Assembly (NCBI GenBank): GCA_900100475.1
Contig: FMTU01000005.1
Location: 248,001-312,000 of the forward strand
Direction: 5' to 3'
From: Sphingobium faniae
GTDB taxonomy: Bacteria; Pseudomonadota; Alphaproteobacteria; Sphingomonadales; Sphingomonadaceae
Length of the DNA stretch: 64,000 nt
Position numbers and translations under genes: made by a program. The notes under the pieces were generated by a model. It was not told the DNA's origin and ran no database searches. It saw only the letters and a program-made list of their open reading frames with translations. The number at the start of each line of letters is the position of its first letter. Positions within the stretch are counted from its first letter, which is position 1. Positions 41,933 through 51,661 of the stretch are shown in pieces.

Positions 41933-43006
41933 ATGACCGACCAAGTCCTCACCTTCATCGAAAACGGCGTCGGCCGCATTCGGCTCAACCGGGCCAAGGC
42001 GCTTCATGCCCTGACGCAGGAAATGTGCGAGGCGATCAACGCCACGCTGCTTGACTGGCGCAAGGACGATGCCGTGGTCGCGGTCATGATCGACCATGCC
42101 GAAGGGCGCGGCTTCTGCGCGGGCGGCGACATCGCCTTGATCGCCAACAGCGCCAGGGGCGATTGCGCCGAGGCGGAGCATTTCTTCTTCGTCGAATATC
42201 GGATGAACCATCTGCTGTTCACCTATGAAAAGCCGATCGTCGCTTTCATCGACGGCATCGTCATGGGCGGCGGCGTCGGCATATCGCTCCCCGCGCGTTA
42301 TCGCGTGGCGACGGAGCGCACCGTTTTCGCCATGCCCGAAACCGGCATTGGCCTGTTTCCCGATGTCGGCGGCGGCTGGTTCCTGCCCCGCCTTCCGGGC
42401 CGGGTCGGGGCATGGCTTGCGGCGACGGGCGGGCGGATAGATGGGGCGGATTGCAAGGCGATCGGGATCGCCACGCACTATATGGCGTCCGACAGGCTGG
42501 ACGCCGTCAAGTCCGCGATCCTTGACGATCCCAAGGCGCTGTCCGCCATTCTCGATGACAATGCCGACACGCCGCCACCTTCGAAGCTGGCGGCGATGCG
42601 CGCGGATATCGACCGTCTCTTCGCTTCCGACCGGCTGGAGGATATCCTTGCCGCACTGGGCAGCGATGGTGGCGAATGGGCGGTGAAGCAGCGCGCCGTG
42701 CTTGGCGCCAAATCGCCTCAGACGATCAAGGTCGCGCTGCGCCAGCTTGTCGAAGGGGCGGCCAAGACGGATTTCGCCGACAATATGCGGATGGAATATG
42801 ACATCGCCTGTCATGTGATCCGCCGCCCCGATCTGGTCGAAGGGGTTCGCGCGGTGATCTTTGACAAGGACAATGCGCCGCAATGGAATCCGGCGACTCC
42901 GGAGGACGTGACGGACGCCATGGTCGACGCGATTTTCGCGCCCCTGCCGCCGGATCGGCAATGGACGCCGTTGCCGGAAATTCAGCCGAACTTTCAAGGA
43001 GCCTGA
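41933..43006 (+). CDS. 3-hydroxyisobutyryl-CoA hydrolase (enoyl-CoA hydratase fold)
   Basis: 357 aa from the ATG at 41933. The crotonase-fold motif GRGFCAGGDIALIAN and the later GGGVGISLPARYRVATERTVFAMPETGIGLFPDVGG distinguish the HIBCH branch from true enoyl-CoA hydratases. HIBCH members are longer (about 350 aa) and have the Glu in MPETGIGLFPD. It cleaves 3-hydroxyisobutyryl-CoA to the free acid used by mmsB. It is the third gene of the valine operon. A GTG at 41927 is an alternative start. Confidence 0.92.
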   Translation: MTDQVLTFIENGVGRIRLNRAKALHALTQEMCEAINATLLDWRKDDAVVAVMIDHAEGRGFCAGGDIALIANSARGDCAEAEHFFFVEYRMNHLLFTYEKPIVAFIDGIVMGGGVGISLPARYRVATERTVFAMPETGIGLFPDVGGGWFLPRLPGRVGAWLAATGGRIDGADCKAIGIATHYMASDRLDAVKSAILDDPKALSAILDDNADTPPPSKLAAMRADIDRLFASDRLEDILAALGSDGGEWAVKQRAVLGAKSPQTIKVALRQLVEGAAKTDFADNMRMEYDIACHVIRRPDLVEGVRAVIFDKDNAPQWNPATPEDVTDAMVDAIFAPLPPDRQWTPLPEIQPNFQGA

Positions 43007-43007
43007 C

Positions 43008-43892
43008 ATGAGCCTCACCATCGCCTTCATCGGACTTGGCAATATGGGCGGAGGCATGGCCGCCAACCTGTTGAAGAACGGCTATGCCGTCCGCGCCTTC
43101 GATCTTTCCGAAGATGCGCTCGCCCGGGCCGAGGCGGCAGGCGCCAGCCGTGCCGCCAGCGCGGTTGAAGCCGTGACTGGCGCGGATGCGGTCGTCACCA
43201 TGCTTCCCGCCGGCAAGCATGTGGAAAGCGTCTACGCCGGCGAAGTCTTTGGCGCGGCCAAGGCCGGCGCGCTGTTCCTCGACTGTTCGACCATAGATGT
43301 GGCGACCGCCCGCCGAGTCATTGAAGCAGCGGAGGCCAAGGGGTTCGAGATGGTCGACGCTCCTGTTTCCGGCGGGATCGGGGCGGCCAATGGCGGCACG
43401 CTGACCTTCATGGTCGGCGGCTCCGATGCGGCTTTCGCCAGAGCCATGCCGATCCTCTCCGCCATGGGCAAGGCCGTGATCCATGCAGGCGGCGGGGGCA
43501 ATGGACAGGCGGCGAAAATCTGCAACAATATGCTGCTGGGCGCCACCATGGTCGCGACCTGCGAGGCATTTTCCATGGCGCAGAAGCTGGGCCTTGATCC
43601 CCAGACCTTCTATGATATTTCCAGCGTGTCATCCGGCCAGAGCTGGTCGATGACCAGCTATTGCCCGGTGCCCGGCGTTGGTCCGCAAAGTCCTTCGGAC
43701 AATGATTATCAGGGCGGTTTTGCGGTCGGCCTGATGCTCAAGGACCTGAAGCTCGCGAGCGAAGCCGCCGCGTCCGTCAGCGCCAGCGTCCCCATGGGCA
43801 ATGCGGCCGAGGCGCTCTATCAACTGCTCGCCAATCAAGGCAAGGCAACTCGCGACTTTTCCATCATGATCGAGATGCTGGAAGGGAAATAG
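43008..43892 (+). CDS. mmsB: 3-hydroxyisobutyrate dehydrogenase
   Basis: 294 aa. NAD-binding GLGNMGGGMAANL at the N-terminus, substrate-binding VDAPVSGGIGAANGGTLTFMVGG and the catalytic Lys in GGNGQAAKICNNMLLG. It oxidises 3-hydroxyisobutyrate to methylmalonate semialdehyde, which MmsA then processes. It starts 1 bp after the hydrolase stop codon, preceded by the ribosome site AAGGAG. It is the last gene of the operon. Its stop is 3 bp from the converging DUF2520 gene. Confidence 0.95.
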   Translation: MSLTIAFIGLGNMGGGMAANLLKNGYAVRAFDLSEDALARAEAAGASRAASAVEAVTGADAVVTMLPAGKHVESVYAGEVFGAAKAGALFLDCSTIDVATARRVIEAAEAKGFEMVDAPVSGGIGAANGGTLTFMVGGSDAAFARAMPILSAMGKAVIHAGGGGNGQAAKICNNMLLGATMVATCEAFSMAQKLGLDPQTFYDISSVSSGQSWSMTSYCPVPGVGPQSPSDNDYQGGFAVGLMLKDLKLASEAAASVSASVPMGNAAEALYQLLANQGKATRDFSIMIEMLEGK

Positions 43893-43895
43893 GCG

Positions 43896-44780
43896 CTACT
43901 CAGGCTCCAGCAGTTGTCGCAGATCCGGCATGGCATCGGCCTTCCCCATGTCATGCCGTTCCATTTCCCGCAGCGTCGCCAGCGCCATGGCCCGATAGTC
44001 CGGCAGCATATCGGGGCAATATCGGCCAAAGGCCTCCAGATGGCCGCCAATCGTCCCGCGGTCCCCTCGCAACAGAGGGCCGGACAAGGCGGCAAACCCG
44101 TTGGTCAGGCTGTTCTCCATCGCCGCTCGCACCAGTGGCCTCAGCGCCGCATGGGGATCGTCCATTCCGGCGGCTTCCAACGCCCTTGCCGCGCTTTCGA
44201 TCAGCGTCACCAGATGGTTCGCCGCATGGCTGAGCGCGCCATGATAGAGGGACCGTTTCTCCTCGGCGATGATGAAGCCGTTGCCTCCCAACAGCTTCAC
44301 GACCGCCATGGCCCGCTCGACGGCTTGGGCGGAACTGCCGGTTACGCCAAAAGGCGTTCCCGCCATGCGTTGCACTTCGCTTTCGGGATCGCCGGTAAAG
44401 GTCATCACGGGATGGATGGCGGCCGTTACAGCGCCCTTTTCCCGCAACGGGTCCAGCACTCCCGCGCCACATCGCCCGCTCAGGTGGAAGAGGAAGGGGC
44501 GGGGGACGCCGGGGTCGCAATGGGATAACCGCTCTGTCATGTCCGCCACAGCGTCATCCGAAACCGCCATGACAATGAGGTCGCAGCTCTGCCATATGTC
44601 CTCTGCGTTCCCTGCGGGCCGGGCATAGGGCACATGGGCAAGCGCTTCGGCACGCCGCGCGGACGAGCGGTTGAAGATCAGCGGCGCGGCCTTCGAAAAA
44701 GGCGCAAGGCCCATCGCGAAGGCCTGACCCGCCCGCCCCGCGCCGATGATGCCCAGCCGCGTGTAGGAAAGCGTGTTCAT
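43896..44780 (-). CDS. Rossmann-fold DUF2520 protein
   Basis: 294 aa from the ATG at 44780 (MNTLSYTRLGIIGAGRAGQAFAMGLAPF), overlapping the upstream gene's stop (TGATG). N-terminal NAD(P)-binding motif GAGRAG is followed by a helical C-terminal domain (SLYHGALSHAANHLVTLIESA), the DUF2520 arrangement related to pyrroline-5-carboxylate/ketopantoate reductases. The reaction is unknown. It is coupled to TIGR02186 and TauE/SafE genes, which suggests an enzyme of the same, perhaps sulfur-related, module. Confidence 0.82.
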   Translation of the reverse strand: MNTLSYTRLGIIGAGRAGQAFAMGLAPFSKAAPLIFNRSSARRAEALAHVPYARPAGNAEDIWQSCDLIVMAVSDDAVADMTERLSHCDPGVPRPFLFHLSGRCGAGVLDPLREKGAVTAAIHPVMTFTGDPESEVQRMAGTPFGVTGSSAQAVERAMAVVKLLGGNGFIIAEEKRSLYHGALSHAANHLVTLIESAARALEAAGMDDPHAALRPLVRAAMENSLTNGFAALSGPLLRGDRGTIGGHLEAFGRYCPDMLPDYRAMALATLREMERHDMGKADAMPDLRQLLEPE

Positions 44781-45547
44781 CAGATGCGGCGCGCGATCGC
44801 TCCGGCGGCCCAGCCCATGCCGACCGCCAGCAGGATGGCGGTCAGGCCGTAGAGGAAGGACCAATGTTCCGCCGCCAGCGCCATGAATTGCTCGAAGCCC
44901 GATTTGCGGACCGTGATGTCGCGGATCGCCGCCGCGACGACGCGCCCGTCCTGCACCAGAAAAGTTTCCGCCGTATAATCGCCCACCGTGACGCGGGCCG
45001 ATAGCGGCAGCCGCGCGCGATAGAGCACGCCATCGGTGATCTCGACCGTGCCGGGCTTTTCCACATAAAGGCCAACGCGCCTGCGCAGATCCACCAGACC
45101 CGCCTGAAACCGCTCCAGTTCCGCGCTGTCGTTCAGCGACGATGGCGACAATTGCAACTTGTCGACGCCCAGTTCGTATATGGCGGCGGTTCTGTCATCG
45201 ACGATCTTCCCGATCGGCCGGGACGACGCCATGGCATAGAAACTGGGCGCGGAGCGGAATCTTGCACGATCGGCATTGACCCAGATGCCCGCCACCTTCT
45301 CCTTTTCACGCATCATGATGGATTGATCGGGGCCTTTGAGGACCACCACGATATCCGCCGGATTTTTGGGACGGCGGCCGCCGGGATAGACGATGGCGCC
45401 GAACAGCAGCAAGTCCGCGCCGGTGAAGCTATATTGGATTTCGACGGTGCGCTGCGACACGTCGGGCACAAGTTCAGGTTCGTCGGCGGCACCCAGTAAA
45501 AGCAACAGAGCGGGCGCCAGCACGGAAAGAGCGGAAGCGCGCTTCAC
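44780..45547 (-). CDS. TIGR02186 (Alph_Pro_TM) family membrane protein
   Basis: 255 aa. An N-terminal signal peptide (MKRASALSVLAPALLLLLGAADEP) leads to a periplasmic beta domain (EIQYSFTGADLLLFGAIVYPGG..., YVEKPGTVEITDGVLYRARLPLSARVTVGDYTAETFLVQDGRVV), with a C-terminal membrane helix (about 228-248). The family is alphaproteobacteria-specific and of unknown function, usually next to a TauE/SafE permease as here (the start overlaps the permease stop by 4 nt). It is a likely periplasmic/membrane partner of that permease. Confidence 0.85.
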   Translation of the reverse strand: MKRASALSVLAPALLLLLGAADEPELVPDVSQRTVEIQYSFTGADLLLFGAIVYPGGRRPKNPADIVVVLKGPDQSIMMREKEKVAGIWVNADRARFRSAPSFYAMASSRPIGKIVDDRTAAIYELGVDKLQLSPSSLNDSAELERFQAGLVDLRRRVGLYVEKPGTVEITDGVLYRARLPLSARVTVGDYTAETFLVQDGRVVAAAIRDITVRKSGFEQFMALAAEHWSFLYGLTAILLAVGMGWAAGAIARRI

Positions 45548-46458
45548 CGCACTTCAATCGTATAGATTTCATCCGGCCGCCATCCAAGGCCCAGCGCCAT
45601 GCGCGCCGCGACGAGCAGGACGATGGCTGCCAGCAATATACGCAGATATTCCGGACGGACCGTCATGGAGAGCCGCGTCCCCACCTGCGCGCCTGTCACG
45701 CTGCCGATCAGGAGCAGCAAGGCAAGGACCAGATCCACGGCCTTTGTCGTCATAGCGTGCATCATCGTGGTCGCCATGGTGACGAAAAGAATCTGGAAAA
45801 GGGACGTGCCGACCACCGATTGCGTCGTCATGCCAAGCAGGTAAAGCATCGCGGGCACGAGGATGAAGCCGCCGCCCACGCCAAGAAGCATGGTGAGGAT
45901 GCCCGTGCCCATACCCAGCAGCAACGGCGCAAGCGGTGAAATATACAGTCCTGAGCGGTAGAAGCGCCAGCGCATCGGCAAGGCCGCGACGAGGGGGTGA
46001 TGGCGGCGTTTGCGCGCCTGAATCCGCTTGCCGGTCTTGAGCGCTATCAGGGTCTGGATCGATTCCTTGGCCATCAATGTCCCGATGCCGCCCAGCATCA
46101 GCACATAGAGAAGGGCAATCACCGTATCAATCTGCCCCAGGGACTGAAGCAGCCTGAACAGCAGGACGCCGATCCCCGCACCGACCACGCCGCCTGCGGT
46201 CAGGACGCCGCCCATGCGGAAATCGACCGTGCCGCGCTCCATATGGGTGACCACCCCTGAAACGCTGGCCCCCGTCACCTGCGATGCAGCCGAAGCCGCC
46301 GCGACCGTGGGAGGAATGCCGTAGAAGATCAGCAGCGGCGTCGTCAGAAAGCCTCCGCCGACGCCGAACATGCCGGACAACAGGCCGACAACCCCGCCCA
46401 GCCCGATGATGACGAGGGCATTTACCGACAGATTGGCGATGGGCAGGTAAAGGTCCAT
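45544..46458 (-). CDS. TauE/SafE (TSUP) family permease
   Basis: 304 aa from the ATG at 46458, after which the hydrophobic GLGGVVGLLSGMFGVGGGFLTTPLL opens the first TSUP repeat. The second repeat is around GMGTGILTMLLGVGGGFILVPAMLYLLG. About eight membrane helices. TSUP permeases export sulfite, sulfoacetate or related organosulfonates. The substrate here is not determinable, but the tight coupling with TIGR02186 and DUF2520 makes an anion or sulfur compound plausible. Confidence 0.88.
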   Translation of the reverse strand: MDLYLPIANLSVNALVIIGLGGVVGLLSGMFGVGGGFLTTPLLIFYGIPPTVAAASAASQVTGASVSGVVTHMERGTVDFRMGGVLTAGGVVGAGIGVLLFRLLQSLGQIDTVIALLYVLMLGGIGTLMAKESIQTLIALKTGKRIQARKRRHHPLVAALPMRWRFYRSGLYISPLAPLLLGMGTGILTMLLGVGGGFILVPAMLYLLGMTTQSVVGTSLFQILFVTMATTMMHAMTTKAVDLVLALLLLIGSVTGAQVGTRLSMTVRPEYLRILLAAIVLLVAARMALGLGWRPDEIYTIEVR

Positions 46459-46514
46459 GTCTCTCCGGCTTAGGGCCAAGGCGTCTGGATATAAAGGCGT
46501 ACGATGCTAACCGG

Positions 46515-47552
46515 CTAAAAATCCGTGGCAAGCGTCAATGACAGTCCGGATGGCGGATGCGCCCGGCCGGCAATGCGTTCCCGCCATTCGATGACAAGGC
46601 GGGCATTCGCATCCGGAAGAGCCAATCGCCATTGCAATTCAGGCCCTATGTCCAGACGCTCCAGATGGGGTTGAGCGCCGCCGGACAGGCTGCCTCCTAT
46701 GCGGAAGGGGGATTGGTTCACAGGCGAAAGGATGGACAATTTTCCATCTGCAAACAAATCGCGGCGATGCAGGCCCACCATGCCCATTTGCGTGTAACCC
46801 TCCGCTTCCAGTCCCTTGGCCAGAAGAGTCGGGCCAAAGCCGCCCACGACCATGGCTGCATTCGCGTTCCTGCCGCCATCTCCCAGGGCTATGCGGCGTT
46901 CCATGGCGATGCTGACCGGAATGCCCGCCACAGGTTGCAGGGAAACGCCCAGTGCCGCCTCCGGCGCGGCTGGGCGGTCCAGAGCGCCGGTTATCCGTCC
47001 ATAGGCCGTGATGCGCCTTTGCAGGGAGGCGGCAGGAAGGAAGTCGATCCTCATCCCCGCCTGAGAAGCGCCCAGTCGGCCGGGCGAGAGGGCGTTGGGA
47101 ACAGCGCCTCCGTCTCTCCAGAACAGCCATCCGCTCGCGCGCCAGCGGTTTTTCGGTTGATGAAAGGGAAGGGCGGCGATTTGCGGTGGAGGAATTGCCA
47201 AAGGAGCGGTGACATCTTGCTCAGATGAAATGGCGGGTCGCGTTACGGCGGACGTCACTGGGGTAAAGGGGATCGGAGCGTTGCCGCCAGTCCGAACCGG
47301 GCGACGATGGCGGCTTTCCCTCTTATGAGCGGGGAGGGCATCGCTTCTCGTTCCCGTTGTCGCCCTGGGCGATAGGGCGGGCGAAGCGGGCCGCATGGCG
47401 AATGACGAAGGAATTGGCGCAACCACGTACGGCACGAACGGCGCCTGCGTTGCGGGGGTGTCCAGGTGCAGGATGACGATACGCGATGCCGTCCATCCCA
47501 AAATCAACAATGCGAAGAAGCGAAGGGGACGTCCGCTGGTCCTGGCTGTCAT
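46515..47552 (-). CDS. NfrA C-terminal-domain-like outer-membrane protein
   Basis: 345 aa from the ATG at 47552, overlapping the glycosyltransferase stop (ATGA). An N-terminal hydrophobic segment (about 9-25) is followed by a Pro/Arg-rich low-complexity linker (about 30-125). The C-terminal domain of about 200 aa contains LGASQAGMRIDFLPA, AAPEAALGVSLQPVAGIPVSIAMERRIALGDGGRNA, repeated beta-hairpins and a final Phe (LATDF), as in outer-membrane barrels. The pattern resembles the C-terminal domain of phage N4 receptor NfrA. The TPR part of NfrA is missing. Context with an NfrB-like protein supports the call, which is by memory of the family only. Confidence 0.55.
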   Translation of the reverse strand: MTARTSGRPLRFFALLILGWTASRIVILHLDTPATQAPFVPYVVAPIPSSFAMRPASPALSPRATTGTRSDALPAHKRESRHRRPVRTGGNAPIPFTPVTSAVTRPAISSEQDVTAPLAIPPPQIAALPFHQPKNRWRASGWLFWRDGGAVPNALSPGRLGASQAGMRIDFLPAASLQRRITAYGRITGALDRPAAPEAALGVSLQPVAGIPVSIAMERRIALGDGGRNANAAMVVGGFGPTLLAKGLEAEGYTQMGMVGLHRRDLFADGKLSILSPVNQSPFRIGGSLSGGAQPHLERLDIGPELQWRLALPDANARLVIEWRERIAGRAHPPSGLSLTLATDF

Positions 47553-48922
47553 TCCTGCGCCCGCAATTCGGGAAAGCGGTGCTCCGTCTTGTCCCATGCC
47601 AGCGGCCTGCCGAGCAATGAGCGAACATAGAGAAAGACGGCGCGACGAGCTGCCAATATGGTGATCACGTTCGCGATGAATATCCGCGGGATCGCGGCGA
47701 TCCCATGCCGCCAGCCATAGCTATGTCCCGCAAACAGCGCGCGCAGAAGCGCTCGCCAGATCATCATCCCCCCGTTCAAAAGCAGCAATGTCCGGATGCT
47801 GTCGGGATAAGGCGGCGGCGGATAGGAAAAGAAAAATCCGACGGCCAGCATCGCCCCCCACAACAGGAACGACAGATAGGCCGCCAATAGCACAAGCGCC
47901 GCCAGAGCGGCTCGGCGGTCGCGGAAGCGCATCCACCATTCGGTCATGCTGCCGCGCCATCCCAGCCGGTCCCATCCCGCAAGGGATATGCCGATGATCC
48001 AGCGCGCCTTCTGCCTGATGGCGGCATCCAGCGTGTCGGGGAAATATTCGCGGGTGGCGACCAGTTGACCTTGCTCGTCGCGCATACGGACGAATATGCC
48101 GCGCCCGCCCATCTCGCCGATGCGCAGGCCGGCTTCATAATCTTCGGTCAGGGACGCGGGATCGAAGGGGCCTTCATGCCGTTCATCGGTCAGGCGACCC
48201 AATGTCCGTCTGTTGAAGGCGCAAGCCACGCCTGCGGAAGGAATGGCGGCCCCCAGCGCCTCCCGCACGGTCAGGAGTTTGGCGTGGCTTTCCGCAAATT
48301 CATCGCAATAATGATTGGTGATGGCTCGGGCCATCCATCCGCCCTTGCCCGGCAGGGGCAACACCGGCAGTTGGACGAGATCGAAGCGGTCGGTCATGAA
48401 GTCGAACAGGCGGATTTCATCACGATGAACGACATCTTCCGCATCATGGAGCAGAACCGCCTTGAACGCGGAGCCGCTTTCGCGCTCTTCTGCCTCCATC
48501 GCGCGCCACAGCAGGTTGAGGCAATCAGCTTTCGTCGTAGGACCAGGACGGGAATTGACCGCCAGGGTTATCCGTGAATCCTGAGCTGCGATGTCACCTA
48601 CCGCCTCGATCGTCGCGGGATCATTTGGATAAGCGCCCACGAAAATCCTGTAGTCGGCATCCTTCCAGCGATGCAGCGCGTTTCTGAGCATCGGACTGAT
48701 CACTTCCGATTCGTCCCATGCCGGCACGAAAACGGCGATCTTCCCCGGCACGGGAGACTGGGGCAATGTGGCTGTCGTCATGCGCGGATAGCGCGAATAG
48801 ACCGTGAACTTGCGCCAGAAGCGGCGGCACAGGAACAGCAGGTCTATGAGCAGGTCGTCGATACCGCCGACAAACAGTCCCGCCACCGCGAAAAGAAGGA
48901 TTTCGCGATGAGCGATCACCAC
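47549..48922 (-). CDS. NfrB-like membrane glycosyltransferase
   Basis: 457 aa, GTG start at 48922 (uncertain, the ribosome site is weak). The N-terminal helix is EILLFAVAGLFVGGIDDLLIDLLF. The GT-2 family catalytic domain has VFVPAWDESEV, the LLHDAEDVVHRDE box (metal-binding DxE/DxD), LTEDYEAGLRI (catalytic TED) and RQKARWIIGISLAGWDRLGW in the acceptor region (QxxRW-like KARW). C-terminal membrane helices follow. This order is that of phage N4 receptor protein NfrB, which polymerises an exopolysaccharide. It lacks the extra C-terminal cyclic-di-GMP-binding MshEN domain of E. coli NfrB (745 aa). It forms an operon with the NfrA-like gene. Confidence 0.7.
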   Translation of the reverse strand: MVIAHREILLFAVAGLFVGGIDDLLIDLLFLCRRFWRKFTVYSRYPRMTTATLPQSPVPGKIAVFVPAWDESEVISPMLRNALHRWKDADYRIFVGAYPNDPATIEAVGDIAAQDSRITLAVNSRPGPTTKADCLNLLWRAMEAEERESGSAFKAVLLHDAEDVVHRDEIRLFDFMTDRFDLVQLPVLPLPGKGGWMARAITNHYCDEFAESHAKLLTVREALGAAIPSAGVACAFNRRTLGRLTDERHEGPFDPASLTEDYEAGLRIGEMGGRGIFVRMRDEQGQLVATREYFPDTLDAAIRQKARWIIGISLAGWDRLGWRGSMTEWWMRFRDRRAALAALVLLAAYLSFLLWGAMLAVGFFFSYPPPPYPDSIRTLLLLNGGMMIWRALLRALFAGHSYGWRHGIAAIPRIFIANVITILAARRAVFLYVRSLLGRPLAWDKTEHRFPELRAQE

Positions 48923-49227
48923 AAAGGCGACCAGCGCTTCCCCAAAAATATCGACCCCCTGTCTTTATGGGGGGGTGATGCCATGATGATGATGGATTTC
49001 CAAGAGCTTGGATCGCGATGCTTGCTAAATTTTCAAGCGTCTTTGTCCGGATGGCTTACGAAGCGTCCCGTGGTGAACGGATGCATGGGCGCGCCAGACC
49101 GCGCTCCTTACGGGACAGATGGATTCGCGCGAAAGAGGCGTGATAGGATAAACTCTCATCGCGGCCCTTCGTCGGCCGCCATGAGCCACCTGACCAATAT
49201 GCGCGTTTGATGCGAAAGGAGGGGCCG
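48923..49227. other. 305-bp gap without a gene
   Basis: It contains short inverted repeats (CCCCC-tgtctttat-GGGGG near 48955 and GTCCCGT/ACGGGAC at 49065-49071/49110-49116), which may belong to the nfrB-like gene's upstream region. A strong ribosome site AAAGGAGGGG (49215-49224) lies at its end, before the small gene at 49228. No other signal is recognised. Confidence 0.4.
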
Positions 49228-49407
49228 ATGAATATGGAGGTGGATGTCAACTACCTGCTGCAACGGCAGCAGATATCTTTGATGCATGCGGAAAAGAGCC
49301 GGTCGGCGGCAGGCCGGACAGCCTATGAGGATCTCGCTCGCAACTATAGCGAACGCGTGGAGGCCTATCGACGGGAAAACTCCCGGATCGTCGCCCTCGC
49401 GCATTGA
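49228..49407 (+). CDS. Small conserved hypothetical protein
   Basis: 59 aa (MNMEVDVNYLLQRQQISLMHAEKSRSAAGRTAYEDLARNYSERVEAYRRENSRIVALAH). Helical, charged, no signal peptide. It is preceded by an almost perfect ribosome site AAAGGAGGGG at 49215-49224, which makes the ATG at 49228 the real start despite the earlier ATG at 49210. The heptad-like spacing in YEDLARNYSERVEAYRREN suggests a short coiled coil. I do not recognise the family. Confidence 0.65.
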   Translation: MNMEVDVNYLLQRQQISLMHAEKSRSAAGRTAYEDLARNYSERVEAYRRENSRIVALAH

Positions 49408-49416
49408 ACGCGGGGG

Positions 49417-49815
49417 TCAGCGCCGCGCGATCAATCTTTCCAGCGCGTAGCGGTGCCTTTCATCCCCGCCGCTTTCCTTTTCCAGCACGATCTTTACCTG
49501 CTCCAGTTCCGCTTCGGTGAGATGTTCTATGCCGATGAAATCGTTGCGCGCCGCTTCCACGGCGCGGATGAGTTCGTCGAGCTTGGCCTGAATGGCGGAC
49601 CCGTCGCGGTTCTGGGCGTTTTGTATCAGGAAGACCATCATGAAGGTAATGATGGTCGTGCCCGTATTGATAACCAACTGCCAGGTGTCGGAATAATGGA
49701 AAAGGGGACCGGAAAGGCTCCAGAGCAAAACGATGGCGAGGGAAGCCATGAAAGCCTGCGGCTGTCCTGACCAGCGCGCGATCCGATGCGAAAAGGCGGC
49801 GAAAATCCGGTCCAT
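49417..49815 (-). CDS. Low-affinity iron permease family protein
   Basis: 132 aa from the ATG at 49815, chosen for the GGGAGAGACAGG ribosome-site context. Two membrane helices (ASLAIVLLWSLSGPLF and LVINTGTTIITFMMVFLI), then a cytoplasmic helix (NAQNRDGSAIQAKLDELIRAVEAARNDFIG) give the typical domain of the low-affinity iron permease family (PF04120, related to yeast Fet4 repeats and to many bacterial two-helix proteins). The bacterial role in iron transport is unproven. Confidence 0.85.
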   Translation of the reverse strand: MDRIFAAFSHRIARWSGQPQAFMASLAIVLLWSLSGPLFHYSDTWQLVINTGTTIITFMMVFLIQNAQNRDGSAIQAKLDELIRAVEAARNDFIGIEHLTEAELEQVKIVLEKESGGDERHRYALERLIARR

Positions 49816-49884
49816 CCTGTCTCTCCCATGATCCATGCTGTTTGTTTAGGCCTGGTTCAGCATCATGTCGTCATCAATCCAGCC

Positions 49885-50211
49885 ATGATGAATCCTGTCC
49901 TCCGCCGCGTCTCCCTGGTTCTTTTGATCCCCGTGCTACTGTCTTCCTGCGCGACCGTTTCGCCTGAGTCGCGTCTGCGGAACCGTCTGATGGACGCGGG
50001 GCTGTCCCCTCGCATGGCGGGCTGCATGGCTGGCCGAATGGTGGACAGGTTGAGCATGTCTCAACTTCGCAAGCTGCAATCGCTTGCCTCGCTTCGCAAT
50101 GTCGATATGAGAGAAGTCACGCTTGATCGCTTTCTTCACAAGGTCAGGGCGTTGGAAGATCCGGAGATTTTCATCGTCACCAGCAAGGCCGCGCTTTCCT
50201 GCTCCCTTTGA
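49885..50211 (+). CDS. Small predicted lipoprotein
   Basis: 108 aa from the ATG at 49885 (or 49888). The N-terminus MNPVLRRVSLVLLIPVLLSSCATVSPE has a lipobox LLSSC. The mature domain (LRNRLMDAGLSPRMAGCMAGRMVDRLSMSQLRKLQSL) contains Cys residues (GCMAG, ALSC) and amphipathic helices. It is the type of small envelope lipoprotein frequent in alphaproteobacteria. No function known. It sits divergently upstream of the iron permease-like gene and before sucC. Confidence 0.7.
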   Translation: MMNPVLRRVSLVLLIPVLLSSCATVSPESRLRNRLMDAGLSPRMAGCMAGRMVDRLSMSQLRKLQSLASLRNVDMREVTLDRFLHKVRALEDPEIFIVTSKAALSCSL

Positions 50212-50244
50212 TCGCGGGTGGAGGCGCGCTTTCCGGTTTGCCAG

Positions 50245-50262
50245 CTTTGCAATTTTGCAAAG
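50245..50262. promoter_or_regulatory. Palindrome upstream of sucC
   Basis: CTTTGCAA-tt-TTGCAAAG is a perfect 8-2-8 inverted repeat, 87-105 bp before sucC. It is similar to TTTGCAA-type operators reported for short-chain acyl-CoA regulators in alphaproteobacteria (PccR/ScfR group; from memory). The bound regulator is not in the window. Confidence 0.5.
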
Positions 50263-50349
50263 TGATTTTGCGGAATCGTCTGGCCATGTGGAAATAGCTG
50301 TGCTTTAGCCCCGCCAACGATCTTACAGCGAAAGGGACGGGCCGGCTCC

Positions 50350-51549
<1,200 letters not shown>

Positions 51550-51579
51550 ACCACTCGGCCATTTTTGAAGGAACCCATG

Positions 51580-51615
51580 GGACGTGGGGTGGCCGGGGAC
51601 GGTCGCCCCGCGTCC
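51580..51615 (+). terminator. Hairpin between sucC and etfB
   Basis: GGACGTGGGG (51580-51589) pairs over 10 bp with CCCCGCGTCC (51606-51615), with an internal loop of 16 nt. A weak T-rich stretch follows (TTGTCTGCATTT). It probably terminates or attenuates sucC transcription before etfB. Confidence 0.55.
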
Positions 51616-51661
51616 TTGTCTGCATTTGCGGTCCATGGCGTGATAATGGAAGGATATGGAA

